This document shows, piece by piece, positions 25,398 through 36,780 of a stretch of 64,000 bases of DNA. The position numbers and the translations under genes were made by a program. Positions within the stretch are counted from its first letter, which is position 1. Each line of letters begins with the position of its first letter. Source of the stretch: Trochalopteron elliotii (taxonomy: Eukaryota > Chordata > Aves > Passeriformes > Leiothrichidae); NCBI GenBank assembly GCA_024734555.1, contig JANPWX010000246.1, positions 1,063,677 through 1,127,676 of the forward strand, given 5' to 3'. Under the pieces are notes generated by a model that saw only the letters and a program-made list of their open reading frames with translations, was not told where the DNA came from and searched no databases.

Positions 25398-28300
25398 AAA
25401 GCATTAATAGAGTCTTGTTGATTTGCAAAGTGCTGGTCCCAGTACTTTTGAATCCATTCTTGCACTGAGCAAGCATGATGAAGTAGGAAAAAGCACAAAT
25501 GGAACTGCTAGGCTGTTTTAGTCTAGATGGATGAAGGCAGCAATGGTCGTTGGAAACCAGGGAAAATTATTTTCTTTTACATCAAATATCATCTAGTCCT
25601 AATTTAATTTCTCCAGTTTAAGACTGTTATTCAGCTGTTGAAAGCTGTTGTTGGTGATGTTGTTGGTGGTGCTGGAGAGATAGCACAGCCGGAGTACATG
25701 TTCGCTCCTTTCTGCTGGTAAAATGGAGGAAAGGGAGGAACCCACTCTAAATCTAATGCCAAGGCTATGAAAGTTGTTCTAAATTCACTTGAAACAGATG
25801 AACCTTTACTTTCAATAGAAAACAAGTTGTCCTTGTGCAGTGACAGGGTGGTTTTAGTCAAAAAACAGGGTCATTGAAGACCTGGATATTTTGAGCAAGC
25901 TTTTCTGGGTTTTAAAGAATCCTGAGAGACTTTAAACTCAAAGATAACTGAGAGAACTAAAACCCAAAGATACCCCCAGGGCTGGTGCCCTCAGACACTC
26001 AGGGCATATAAGTTAGGGTATATAAGGGTATATAACTTATATACTCAGGATATATAAGTTAGGTACACTGAGAGGATGTCAGAGAAACATTTCTTGGTTT
26101 GTTCTTTTTCAGCTGATGGAATGTAAGTCCGGCATGAATACTGAGAGGTGCCAGAGCCCCCTGTTGGTACCAGATGAGCTTTGCTTCAGTGCTTTGCCGA
26201 GAGAAGGGGGTCCACCAAGCCCTGAACCACCTTTGCTCTGAACCTCCTACGCCAGTAGTTCCAAGAAGGGTTTCCTAGAGAACAGAAGACCCAGAATTTT
26301 AAGAGGGAGCCATCACATTTAGTAAGAGACACCACAAAATTTATAAGGGTAGAGTCAACACCATTTGTACAGCTATGAGTCTGGACTGAAACTCCATTGT
26401 CTGGAGTAGGTTGTTTGTGGTTTTGAGCTTTTTTTTTTTTTTATGGTTGCATAAGAGGCTATAGCTATTTATCCACCCCGATTGTTCAAGAGTTATGTAA
26501 CAGAAATGGCATTATACAGAGTATGGGATTCTGGTTACTGAAGAGCAGAAAGTACAGCTTTCTTAATCCCCCTTCCTGCATGGGAGTGAACATTTAGGCA
26601 CTCGCTGAGCCTTGTATACCAGAAAGCCATCACTCCACAGAGCTGTGACTGCTGCTGGGGGATCCCTATGTCTGCGTTCATGTCACCATCATCTCAATCT
26701 GCAAGCTCATCAGCTTTCTCTCAGAACTCTTCCCTTACCCCCTTTGCCGCAAAAGTGTGTGTAAGTGAACAGAAATAATATCATCAAGCATAAAGATAAA
26801 ATAAATAAATATAGAAATAGTGAAAAATAATGGTAGTGACTACTTACTAACTCTCATTTAGTTAGTTCTTCGTGAATTGTCAAGTATCCATATTATACTA
26901 GTATTAGCTTGCTCTCTGATAAAGAATGTAAAGTAGGTTATGGTTTTGGTTGTTTTGTTGGTTTTTTTTTTTTATTTATACTTGACTAATTTTGTGTGCA
27001 GTATTTTCAGCTTCCATCAAATGGAATGGGTTACTCCTTTGCTTTTCAACTGTAGAAGTGCAGCCTATAGTCAGAGTTAGGCTCAGTTTATTTGGGTAAT
27101 ACCAGTTTTACTAGCAAAATACAGTGGCACCTGGGCAACCTCACCAACCATCCAGAGTTTGCTTATGTGTGACGGGATGGAATTTAGCTGGAATTCAGGT
27201 GGCAAGGTAGTGTAATGTGGAGAAAACAGTCTGTCCGTCCATTCATCCCTCGCTCCATCTGTATCTCTATATCATGCAATGTTGTAAATTTGAAAACTAA
27301 AAAGTTTTTTAGTTGGTGTAAGCAGAAAGTGCCCATTTCACAGTCTTTTCCTGAAGGGGAGCTGCTTTTTGATGCCAGGTTCTTTGTTGGAGGAACAAAT
27401 GTCTAATCAGTGTTATGTCTGGGAGGGAGTATAATTAAAAATTATAATTAATTTATTTATGTCTTTTCTATTTATTTATTTATTACACATATCCATGCAT
27501 TATACTGGAGTAACTTATTTTTACTTCCAATTTTTTGACTGGAAACTTAGAAGCCCTACTGAACAGCTGGAATGAAGAGTGACTTTCAATTATTCAGTAC
27601 TTTGATTTCACCAAGGAAAATGGATACCTTCTTTCCTAATGGTACTGTACATTTGAAAGAAGTAATAATATGAAAAATATTGATTTTTGTCAAATGAAAG
27701 AAATAGCACTTGATAGCACTGCAACCACAAAATAGCTGTATTATGTTATTAAAAAATAAAATTTATACTCATGAATATCTTCATTTATTGAAAATTTAGT
27801 TAAATACTTAGTTTTTGATGGCACAGGCTGTTTGCTGCTTTGTTAGACGGTATATTTTGCAGGCACTTCAACTTTTGATATTGGTCTAATTTTAACCCCC
27901 TAAATGTTGTTGACAGGTTTCTTTACCTTGAATCAGGGAAATTATTATAAAAAATTCATGATTCTGCCAATGAGAATGAGGTAGTAATTTCTCCTGGCTG
28001 ACTAATTTAGACAACTTTTCAGGTATGCTTTTTTAACTGAGAGTTGCATGAGAAATGTGAAAAATGTTATCACTTACTGGAAATGCAAATGTGGCATTTG
28101 TTCAGCCTAATATGAATGCCTCTGCACCAGGCAACAACACCAGAAGTGCCAATTAGGATGCAGTCCTGGTTCCAAAAATTCACCCTTTCTTTTCAGCTAA
28201 TATGACATTTATGTGTTGCGTCTTTTTTCTCTTTCACAATGTGGCTGTATTTCAACTTACTTGCACAGAAATGCCAGTCGTGCTTGAATTTTATTTTAAC

Positions 28301-31290
28301 TAAAAACCTGTAACTGTGCCAGGCATCAATACAGAATGGTTATGCATGTAATGTGTTTTATTATGGCTAGAATTTAAAGACCAGTGCCATATAGGTCAAT
28401 CAGTGTTACGGATGACAGCAGTTGTTATCTGCTAGTGAGGACAGCAGTATAATAATAATGTTTATTGCACATCATATTTCAATGATTTTATGCTATCATT
28501 TAGGAGATGAATGAAATGGCTCTCTAGCTGACATGAATGTAAATAAATTAAGCATTAAGAACCAGAGAGTTCTAATCATCTTTCTTTAAGATTGCACTAA
28601 ATGGTTGCAATCAGTGAAATAGATGAGAGATTGCATTAAATTGCTCTTCCAGATACTATATCATGCCAGCTCAAACAAGGTTCACAGGCATTTCAAAACA
28701 GCTCAGATTGAAGGAGCAGCTGGAATGCCTCATAGGCATGCATTAGCTGAGAGTAATGCGTTGGACGTGTACCTTTGCTTACAGTCTTTTATATTAACAT
28801 ACATAGAGTGACAAAGAGAAACCCAAACAAAAAGACAAGGGAAAACCTGTGCTGTTTTGTTCCAGGGATTTGCTCTCATTATAGATTTATATTAATATAT
28901 GCCATTGTTCAGAGGCTTATGCGGGAGCTTCAGTTGCAGTATTTTCTCAGCTCTTTCATTCAGCCTCTGCTGATTTTTTCAGGATGTTATTGGAAATTCA
29001 CAGGGCAAAAAGATGACAGGTTGGAGAATGAAGGGAGGTTTGTTACTGTTATGAGGAGAGAATACAGGCACTGTCTTATGGGCAGCAGATAGGCAATATC
29101 TGAGAAGCTGTCAACAGGATGCATTAATGCTGGTTTTTCAGGAGCTGACCTCTTATTTTGTCAGTACAAATCCGCAAATTAAATTGTGTGAGCAGTTAGG
29201 TCACAGAGAGGTAGAGATGTCTGTAGTCATCTGACCTAAGGCAGAAGCACCAAAGTGAACCTGAAATATAAAGGGTCTTGGGGTCAGCAAAGACAGATTG
29301 GAAATTTGTGTCTTTATGTCTTTAAATAGAAATACGGTGAGCACAATTAAAATTGTGATAGTTCAGGTCCTCTGCTGCCAACAGTAGGGGCAGCAACCCT
29401 TTTCATTTAAGGGTAATATGGCCCAAAGTCATCTCATTACCAATAGCACCACAGTCCTGGCTGTGTGGCACTGCCTTGGCAGGATGTTCCAAGCACCACT
29501 CCAGCAGTTGCTCTGGAGCCAGCTAAAGCGCAAGACCTCAGTACAACACTGTGCTGGGAGGAAGAGGAGATTTTAACATTTTCCAGCTTCTGGGTTCGTG
29601 TTCTGTTGAACAGTTGTATTATGAAATAGAAAATGCCTTATTTCTAGATTTTCTTCCCTTCTGCTGAAACATTCATTGACTATGCCAAACAGACATTCTA
29701 GTTCTTACTTAAGTTAACAAATTCATCTGTGTTGAACACTTAAATGTAATATTTCTTCACCACAGTACAAAAAAAGAATGAATGAAAGGAAAAAGCTCTG
29801 TTTGCAGGTTTTATCAACTATTTTTCAGTGTCTACCTAAATTTTAAACACTTTTTTGTTGCTTTGGTCTGATTTAGTTTGGTTTTGTTTTGTTGTTTTTG
29901 TTATTTTTGTTGTACTGGACATTTGTGCAGTTTACTTAGGAGTAGACAGGAACCACCCAGGTCATATCCTACACAAGTATCAAATACAAACACTGTGGTA
30001 AACGTGTGGATATGTGCCTTGTAATTACATGCTCTTCAGAGCCCAATATCCTTTTCAAAGGGTGACACTGCAGCTTTCTTTAAATGCCTTAAGGTTCAAT
30101 AAAAAAGGCCTGCAATATGACTGCTCTTTCAAGCTACAGTGGAAAACAAAAGGAATGATTCTGGAGACTATTTGGTTGCTTGCTTTTTTGGTTTTTTTTT
30201 TCTTTTTGATTTGTTTTGTTTTGTTCTGTTTTTGTAGTATTGCTCATGTTTCTCAGTGGGTCAAAATTTATGGCAGGAAGAAGCAAGGCTAAGAGAGGTC
30301 TTCACCAAGTTTTCAGAACTGATACTGACTCATTCCACAAAGGTGAAAAGCTTAATCCTAATGTCATAACTTCAGGGAAAAGAAAGATGGCAGCACCTAA
30401 TTTTTCCCAGTGACTCCCAATTTCACTTGTGATCACTACAAAATTCCTCGGGTGTCTACAGCGTCTGGTGCTTTCATAATCCTGAAAGATGCCCAATATA
30501 AAAGTGTTTTTCTGAACCCAGCAAGAATGTGGTCTCTAGACTGTGAGATTCTTCATCCTACAGAGGAGTTCCTTTCTGTCACAGGTGGTGCCCAAGAAAT
30601 GAAGATATTGATGGACTGTGTTGCAAGAAGGCATCATCTGCATTTGGCAAGTAGCATTTGAATGTGTTGCCTACTGAGCCACACAACATTTTGCCTGTGC
30701 CTTTCAAGTGTGAGGTGATATTTTCAGCACTGCAGCTTGAGAAAGCTTCTAACTCAAGTTTCTAAATTAGGAAGTTTTAAGACCCCACAATTCTCACTGA
30801 AGTTAATGGAAGGTATGAGAAAACTGCACTTTAAGCTACGAAATTTCTGGTTCTCGAGGGGTAGAGAGGCTTATGTTATCTTTCCATTAATGTCAGCTAA
30901 TACACTTGGGTAGCCTGCTGTCCTCTGGTTTATTTAAGACTTTAATATTTTAACTTACAGATAAAAATTATGGCTTAGTCCTAAGTATGAGCTGGCCACA
31001 TAACCATGACCACTCAGCTTATAGACAAGAGTTTTCTGTCTGCTGAAGGAAGGCAGAACAGATAGTCCTATCACTTTTTAAATTTTTTCCTCCAGAATTT
31101 AGGTGCAGAATTTAGAGGCTTCCTCGCAGCAGGTAGGGAACACTGTTCTAGTGGAATTTTGCCGCTATTTATGAAGTACCATCTCATATTTCACTGAATT
31201 TCAGACCTTTATTGCTTTAATTCCCAATCAAGTAAGTTTTATCAGAACTAAAACAATAGTGTGATGTATAAAGCAATTGCAAAATGATTC
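25398..31290. other. Non-coding unique DNA
   Basis: No gene recognised. A short region at 25998-26064 repeats ATATAAGTTAGG about 47 bases apart, with TATATAAGGG units between. 27420-27485 is an (ATTT)-rich tract. T/G-rich runs occur at 26940-26975, 29870-29920 and 30185-30237. 28560-28770 carries clustered homeodomain-type words and could be a conserved non-coding element. Confidence 0.45.
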
Positions 31291-31340
31291 TGTTAGTAAA
31301 TATTGTTAGTAAATATTTGTTAGTATTGTTAGTAAATATT
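31291..31340 (+). repeat. 13-bp tandem repeat TGTTAGTAAATAT
   Basis: Perfect units at 31291-31303, 31304-31316 and 31327-31339, with a shortened unit TGTTAGTAT between the second and third. Confidence 0.88.
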
Positions 31341-31970
31341 TGAGCTGGTTCCAGGGTAGGAGGATACTACTTTGGCTTGATGGATGTGGTGGCTGAGACT
31401 GAGATTCAGATTCAGTGATTGTTCTTAACAGAGACTCTGAAAGAACTCCCAGTGTGGCTAAGAGCAGGCTGTTTTTCTGCATTTCCATATCACTTTCTCT
31501 GGAAGCCATATGGTCTTTTTCATTGCAACTTGTCACAGCTTGAATGGTTTCTAAATCCCACCCAGGTCAATTCTGATGCTAGAGATACACGTTCCCATAG
31601 TTAGCAATCTGTAGATGATGTCTGCAGTCCGCAAAGAGAGAGCTTTTCAGCCAAACCCTGCTCCAAGGGAGAAATGTACTGAAAATGATGGAAAGCACCC
31701 CGACAAGATAAGAAAGCCCATTTTTTTACCTATGCAGCACATAAGAAGAGAGCAGGAGAAATCAAGGATATTACTGGTGTCTTGTGTTCCTGTAGCAGAA
31801 GTGATTTTGATAAGAGAAACTGTGGCTAGACTGCAAGAGAAGAAGGATAAATATCATCTGAAATTATACATCAGTTTTGCTGGCTGGTATTTAAAGAGCT
31901 TTCTGATATACATCCAGGTACCTGAGACTCTACCTAGTCAACTAAAGCATATACCTAAAAGTTTGTTCCA
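31341..31970. other. Non-coding unique DNA with a 143-codon open frame
   Basis: A + strand frame at 31615-32046 is open for 143 codons and its predicted product is Lys/Arg-rich. No domain, signal or homologue is recognised, and its last third is made by the inverted repeat at 31971-32026. The strand is purine-rich here, which lowers the stop frequency. I treat it as chance. Confidence 0.4.
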
Positions 31971-32026
31971 TTTCATCACCACATCCCATTTCACTGACAG
32001 AGGTGAAATGGGATGTGGTGATGAAA
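31971..32026. repeat. Perfect 24-bp-arm inverted repeat (hairpin)
   Basis: The arm at 31971-31994 (begins TTTCATCACCACATC, ends TTTCAC) is exactly reverse-complemented at 32003-32026. The loop is 8 bases, TGACAGAG. Pairing breaks at once outside the arms (A opposite A at 31970/32027). Perfect arms of this length with a short loop, no terminal CA/TG motifs and no target duplication point to a recent template-switch event rather than a mobile element. RNA from either strand would fold into a strong hairpin. Confidence 0.95.
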
Positions 32027-33842
32027 ACCTGTTTCTACAGTGCTAAAGAACTTGAAATACATGCTCTGTTTTGATGGGGATGGTGGACTTGGTGTGGAAA
32101 TGGAAGAAGGTCCATGCCTGGCAGGAGAGACTAGCAATGCATCTGTATAATGCCTTAAAATGGTGATGGGGGCAAGGCAGTATCAAGCTTGTAACATCAT
32201 GGTGCAAAACCTTTGCTAACCAAACAGGATAACACCCCACAAAGGGCATCCTTCTGTCCAGCAGCACCGGTTGCATGTGACAGCTCTGTGAGTTGAGACA
32301 GAAGACCCCCCAGCTTTATCTTTCTCTTTACCTTCTGGGTTAATTTTGCAACCAATTAACCCCAGGCTAGTTTGCTGTGTGTTGCAGAAGCAGCTGTGCT
32401 GATAATGCTGAAATGCGCCTGTGTGATTAGGTTGGGAGGTGGCCAGGAGAGACGTGACTCTGTTCCAGGGTGTTGGCACCAGTCATCTTCCCGTGTGCAC
32501 TCCCAGCTGGCCTGAGGTCCACAAAAGCAAAACATCATCAGCTTTTGTGCATGTATATTACTCATGGTTTTTTAGGCTTCTACTTAGCTGCAGTATTTTA
32601 ATTGCTGTAACTCTGTTTGAGAGGGACATAACCCTTTTTTCTTCCAGAGTGTTACCCTGAGCACAGATACCATTAGACCAGCACTGCAGTACCTTCTACC
32701 AGTACAGTTTATTACCCTGTGGGAAATAAAAGCAAATAACTTGTCCTGAAAAAAGCATTTTCTGTGGGTGCATCTGTGTTCATGTCCAGTTTTGACCCCA
32801 GGGTATTTAAGACCATGCATGTGTCAGGGCTTTATCCTTTTGTCTGGAAATGACAGTCAGGTAGCCTCACAGTGCTGGAACAATGCACTAACCATATATG
32901 GTGGAAAGGCCTGTCCCATGCACTGGCACAAGGGGTGGGTGATATCTGCTGGGGATGGTGTTTTTCAGCGTGAGCACTTTAGCCAAGTGCTAAAGCTCAG
33001 GTCACAGGTCAGGTGTGACTGGTAGAGAAGGTGACATTATTTGATGCCATACTCCGAAGATGAACAGTCCAAGTATGTTAGAAGTGCAACTGTTTTAAAG
33101 ACCACTGAGATAAATATCCTTGGGGGTGCTGTTCTATCAACAGACCATTGCCATTCCCCACAACTTATGATAGAATCCCAGGAACCTTTACTTTTCAAAG
33201 TTTCTATAACCTTCTACAGAGCAGCTGCACTACAGCTGATGTCTGCATCACCTCTGGTTCACAGTTCACAGCCTGGAGACACTGCTGGCTTGGTACTGTG
33301 CTTAATGATCTGAAAGTCAGCATCCTCAGGACTGTCCTAAGATATCTTTAAGGTCCAGAAATGCTCACATTTCTTCTCAAAAAAGCAAAATGAGAGATCT
33401 TGGAGGCCACATGATTAGCCTGGAAAGCATTCATGTCTGACACTGTTTTCAGAGTAGCAGAAATCAAAGCTAAAATCAGCAAAGGGTATTGTGAAAGGAA
33501 AAACAGCAGGGTTTGGGCTTTAGGAGGGTACCAAAGCAACATTCATGGTCTCTTGGATAAGTTATTGTAAGTGCCCCAAAGTTACTGTCATGGTGCTATT
33601 GAAATCTGCTAAATAACCCCATCACATTTTTTTAAAAAAATTAAATATGGAGTGAATCAAATTTAATCAGATGACTTTAGGAAAATGATAATAAAAGTAA
33701 ATACAGAATTCTGATTCTCATATCTCTTTCTTCTGAATTTTATCTTTAAAAAATGACAAGAAAATTAAACACTTTCCACTGTTCTGTAGAATAAAAGTCC
33801 TTGCAGTTAATTACTTTGTTGACAAATGACAACATTTTCATA
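32027..33842. other. Non-coding unique DNA
   Basis: Nothing recognised. The open frames at 32216-32565 and 32768-33351 overlap on several frames and show no domain. Confidence 0.5.
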
Positions 33843-33950
33843 AGGTTTTTTGTTTTGTTTTGTTTTTGTTTGTTTGTGGGGTTTTTATTTTTGTTTGTTT
33901 GTTTTTGGTTTGGGGGGTTTTTTGTTTGGTTTTTTTTTTTTTTTTTTGAG
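33843..33950. repeat. T/G-rich low-complexity tract
   Basis: TTTTGTTTTGTTTTG, (TTTG)n, GGGGTTTTT and a run of about 20 Ts ending at 33947. Similar in make-up to the tract at 15729-15899. Confidence 0.88.
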
Positions 33951-35969
33951 ACAGTTGTTTTCGTAGCAAATATTTTTAATGCAAGGAATCTGAAATGTTC
34001 TGGTAAACCAACAGGCTTTGCTATTGTATTGCACCAACACTGTGAAATTACGTTGGATTGGTGATGGAAAACATATTTGAAGACAAGTAATAATGCTAGT
34101 AAAGGAACTAAAGATTTAAGCTGTTAAGGACATTTCTTTTGACTGCCTGATAAAGAGTAAAAGGTGGAAATTGGAAGCTCCACGGGCCATCAGCCAGAAT
34201 TACCTTTCTGGAGATGCAGGAGAAAATAGAAGTTTGTGGGCAAGACCATCTTTAACAGAACTGAACAGTAAAAGCTAACTCAATAGTCTATTTTTCTTGT
34301 TGGTAAAAGTGTTTTCTTCTGGAAGAGTTTTATTTCATTCTCTCTTCTTCCTGATTTTTCTCCTGATTCAGCAGGATTGTTCAAATGAGAATAAATTAGT
34401 TTTTTTCTTTGATGATGGTTATCTTTACTTGACAATCATTTATGTGTAACAGGAATATAGATGTTCTCAAACACTATACTCTTAAATCAATAAAAAGAAT
34501 AAGGAAGAATCTTAAAGCAGATAGTCAACATGGCTGGAGAATTGGTGGCAAGTATAACCACTGTAATCATTGTGAATTTTTTGATAATATATTGTAAAAT
34601 CTATATTTTTCTTCACTCTGTCATGGTAGTCAAGGATTTCAAGGATGGAATGTTTTAAACGGTGTACTGATGGCTTCTGGTATTTTGAATTGTTTACACA
34701 GAGTGGAAGGGCTGTGATGTTAAACACTGGAGGTAATTTCAGTGAGAACCTTGAGTGGAGGAAAGTTACACAGAGCAGATGAATGGAGGCTGATGCAGTG
34801 TCCTCCTGGACCGGGGCAGTTGACTCCTCCTCAGTTTTGGGACTTTGATATCAGTACCAAAAGTGCAGGCATGAAGAAGGATGTAAGCAAATTCTTAATG
34901 ACTTGACCTTTCTGAAGATACTGTTTATGTGACTTTTACCCTTTCCACTGTTACCATCCAGTAGCCTTTTCTTAAAAAAGCGGGAAAAAAACAAAAAAAT
35001 AAGCCCTGAGTTAATTAATGTGAATATGACAAGTTACAGGATGATCTGCTGGGAGCCAGGCAGAGGTATGGCTGGGATTTTGAAGTGTCTTGCTTGCACA
35101 TAAAGAATGACATTTCTGCACAGTCCTCATCATTGCAAATGATGAACTTTGTATCCAGGCTTAATGAGACTGCATGGCTTTTGTGTTTGTTCGTTGGTTG
35201 GTTTTAGGGGTTTTTTTTTACAGATAGAGCTTGTGACAATAACAGAAGAGAGAAGGAAGCAACAAGGAAAATAAAGTCAGAACCAAATTATTTGAGAGAG
35301 AACCTGACAGTGGACTTTGACACAGCGTTTTTGAAATAAGCAAAGGCAGATTCACAGAGGTTTCCTCTGAGAAATCCAGAGCTTAGGGTTTCTTCACACA
35401 CATCATTTCTTTCTGAGCATTTGGACTGAAAGCAGGCACAGCATGACAGATTGCAGACTAAAATTTTAGCAAGTGCAGTAAGATATGTCAGAACCCAACT
35501 AAATTCTTGAAATTTTTTTCCCAGTTTATTAACCTTATGCAGGATTTTGTAAAAATGGAAACCCAATGGAAACCATGGGGAGTTCTTTTAGTAAAAACAG
35601 ACAGCACTGAAAACATATATACTATAGGGAAATATCCTAATTTTGTATCCTATAAATTGTAGCATGGGACAGTGAAAGGTGATGTAGCTAAACTCCTGGG
35701 AAATGCAACAGGCAGCAGTACAAAAGAGATGTTCTATGAGAGGTGTCCATGAAGTTGGATAAGGGTACTTCCCGTATAGTACCCCACATATATGAGCATC
35801 AAGGGCAGAAAACAAGTACCTGTTGCATTATAAAGGGGGGAAATGCTATGAAATAGGGAGTTTGAAAATTCTGGCTGATTCTTTTATGCATTGATTCTAG
35901 TAACAATACCAGATGAGGGAATGATCTTTTAATAGGAAGCATAGCATCACTGTTCTATGGGCCACTTAG
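33951..35969. other. Non-coding unique DNA
   Basis: No recognised gene or repeat family. Confidence 0.5.
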
Positions 35970-36281
35970 TTACAAACAGACACTTTGCACTATAGAATTA
36001 AGTACAGGATTCTCTACAGTATTTCCCTTTGTTTTTTCAGTGATTAACTCTGAGACCTGGGATGATATACCACCTGAGGTTTTCTCTGGTGCTGAATCAA
36101 TTTTCTGTTGCTCATATTTTATTGTTATAGTTATTGGTTCCGAAGAACCTCTGAAAACTTGCCGCCATATATGAAACTGTTCCTTCATTAGTGTCTGAAA
36201 ATCCACAGGGACATTTTCATGGAAACCTCTACATCTTGACCTGTAAATTTTCCATGATTTGAACAATCTTACTGTGAGCAA
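35970..36281 (-). CDS. Possible coding exon or open frame, unknown protein
   Basis: I do not recognise this. The - strand frame is open for 103 codons. It encodes a hydrophilic protein with segments such as FHENVPVDFQTLMKEQFHIW, RGSSEPITITIKYEQQ and SQVSELITEKTKGN, a more natural composition than the other long frames here. There is no signal peptide, membrane segment or known domain. The methionine at the far end need not be the true start: a possible splice acceptor (…GATGTAG) lies near 36230, so the real unit could be a terminal exon of about 85 codons. An ATTAAA poly-A variant (- strand, 35928-35933) lies about 40 bases after the stop. It could equally be a chance open frame. Confidence 0.22.
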   Translation of the reverse strand: MLTVRLFKSWKIYRSRCRGFHENVPVDFQTLMKEQFHIWRQVFRGSSEPITITIKYEQQKIDSAPEKTSGGISSQVSELITEKTKGNTVENPVLNSIVQSVCL

Positions 36282-36759
36282 AAATCTCCTCTACTACAGA
36301 GGGGGGAAATTATTTATTTGTACAGTAAGCAGTGAATGGACCCCTAGGCTATAATAAAACTGTTGAAACCAAGTGTTCAGTAACTTCCCATCTAGAAACA
36401 TTTTCTAAACCTTTCTCTTTATAGTTTTCTGTGGTTTGAATTATCATTTGTTAAATATATTATGACATACTATTTACCACAGATGATGGCTTTGAGACCT
36501 TTGTATGGCTATGTCCCCTAGGAATTTCATAAATAAATCACTGAAAACTAGACATATAATTCCATCCTTCTTGCTGTATTTTGTATTTCTCTGAATGATA
36601 TCTGCTTTGACTAGGATGAAACCAGGTTTATTAATGTTGCTTTGTCACCTGCTAAGGGATGTGATGTGCTGGAGCAGGATTTGGACACTGCTTCTTCTTA
36701 ACATGTGTGGCTCGTAGACCATAAAGCTGTTATCCTAGATGGGGGACAGGAGGAAGGAA
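36282..36759. other. Non-coding unique DNA
   Basis: Nothing recognised between the candidate frame and the poly-G tract. Confidence 0.5.
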
Positions 36760-36780
36760 GGGGGGGGGGGGGGGGGCGGG
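36760..36780 (+). repeat. 17-G homopolymer in a purine tract
   Basis: GATGGGGGACAGGAGGAAGGAA runs into 17 consecutive Gs (36760-36776), then CGGG. It is capable of quadruplex or triplex structure and prone to polymerase slippage, so the exact length in the assembly may be unreliable. Confidence 0.93.

Noticed and set aside
31615..32046. 143-codon + strand open frame
   Set aside because: No recognisable domain, a purine-rich strand that lowers stop frequency, and its 3' part is created by the inverted repeat at 31971-32026.
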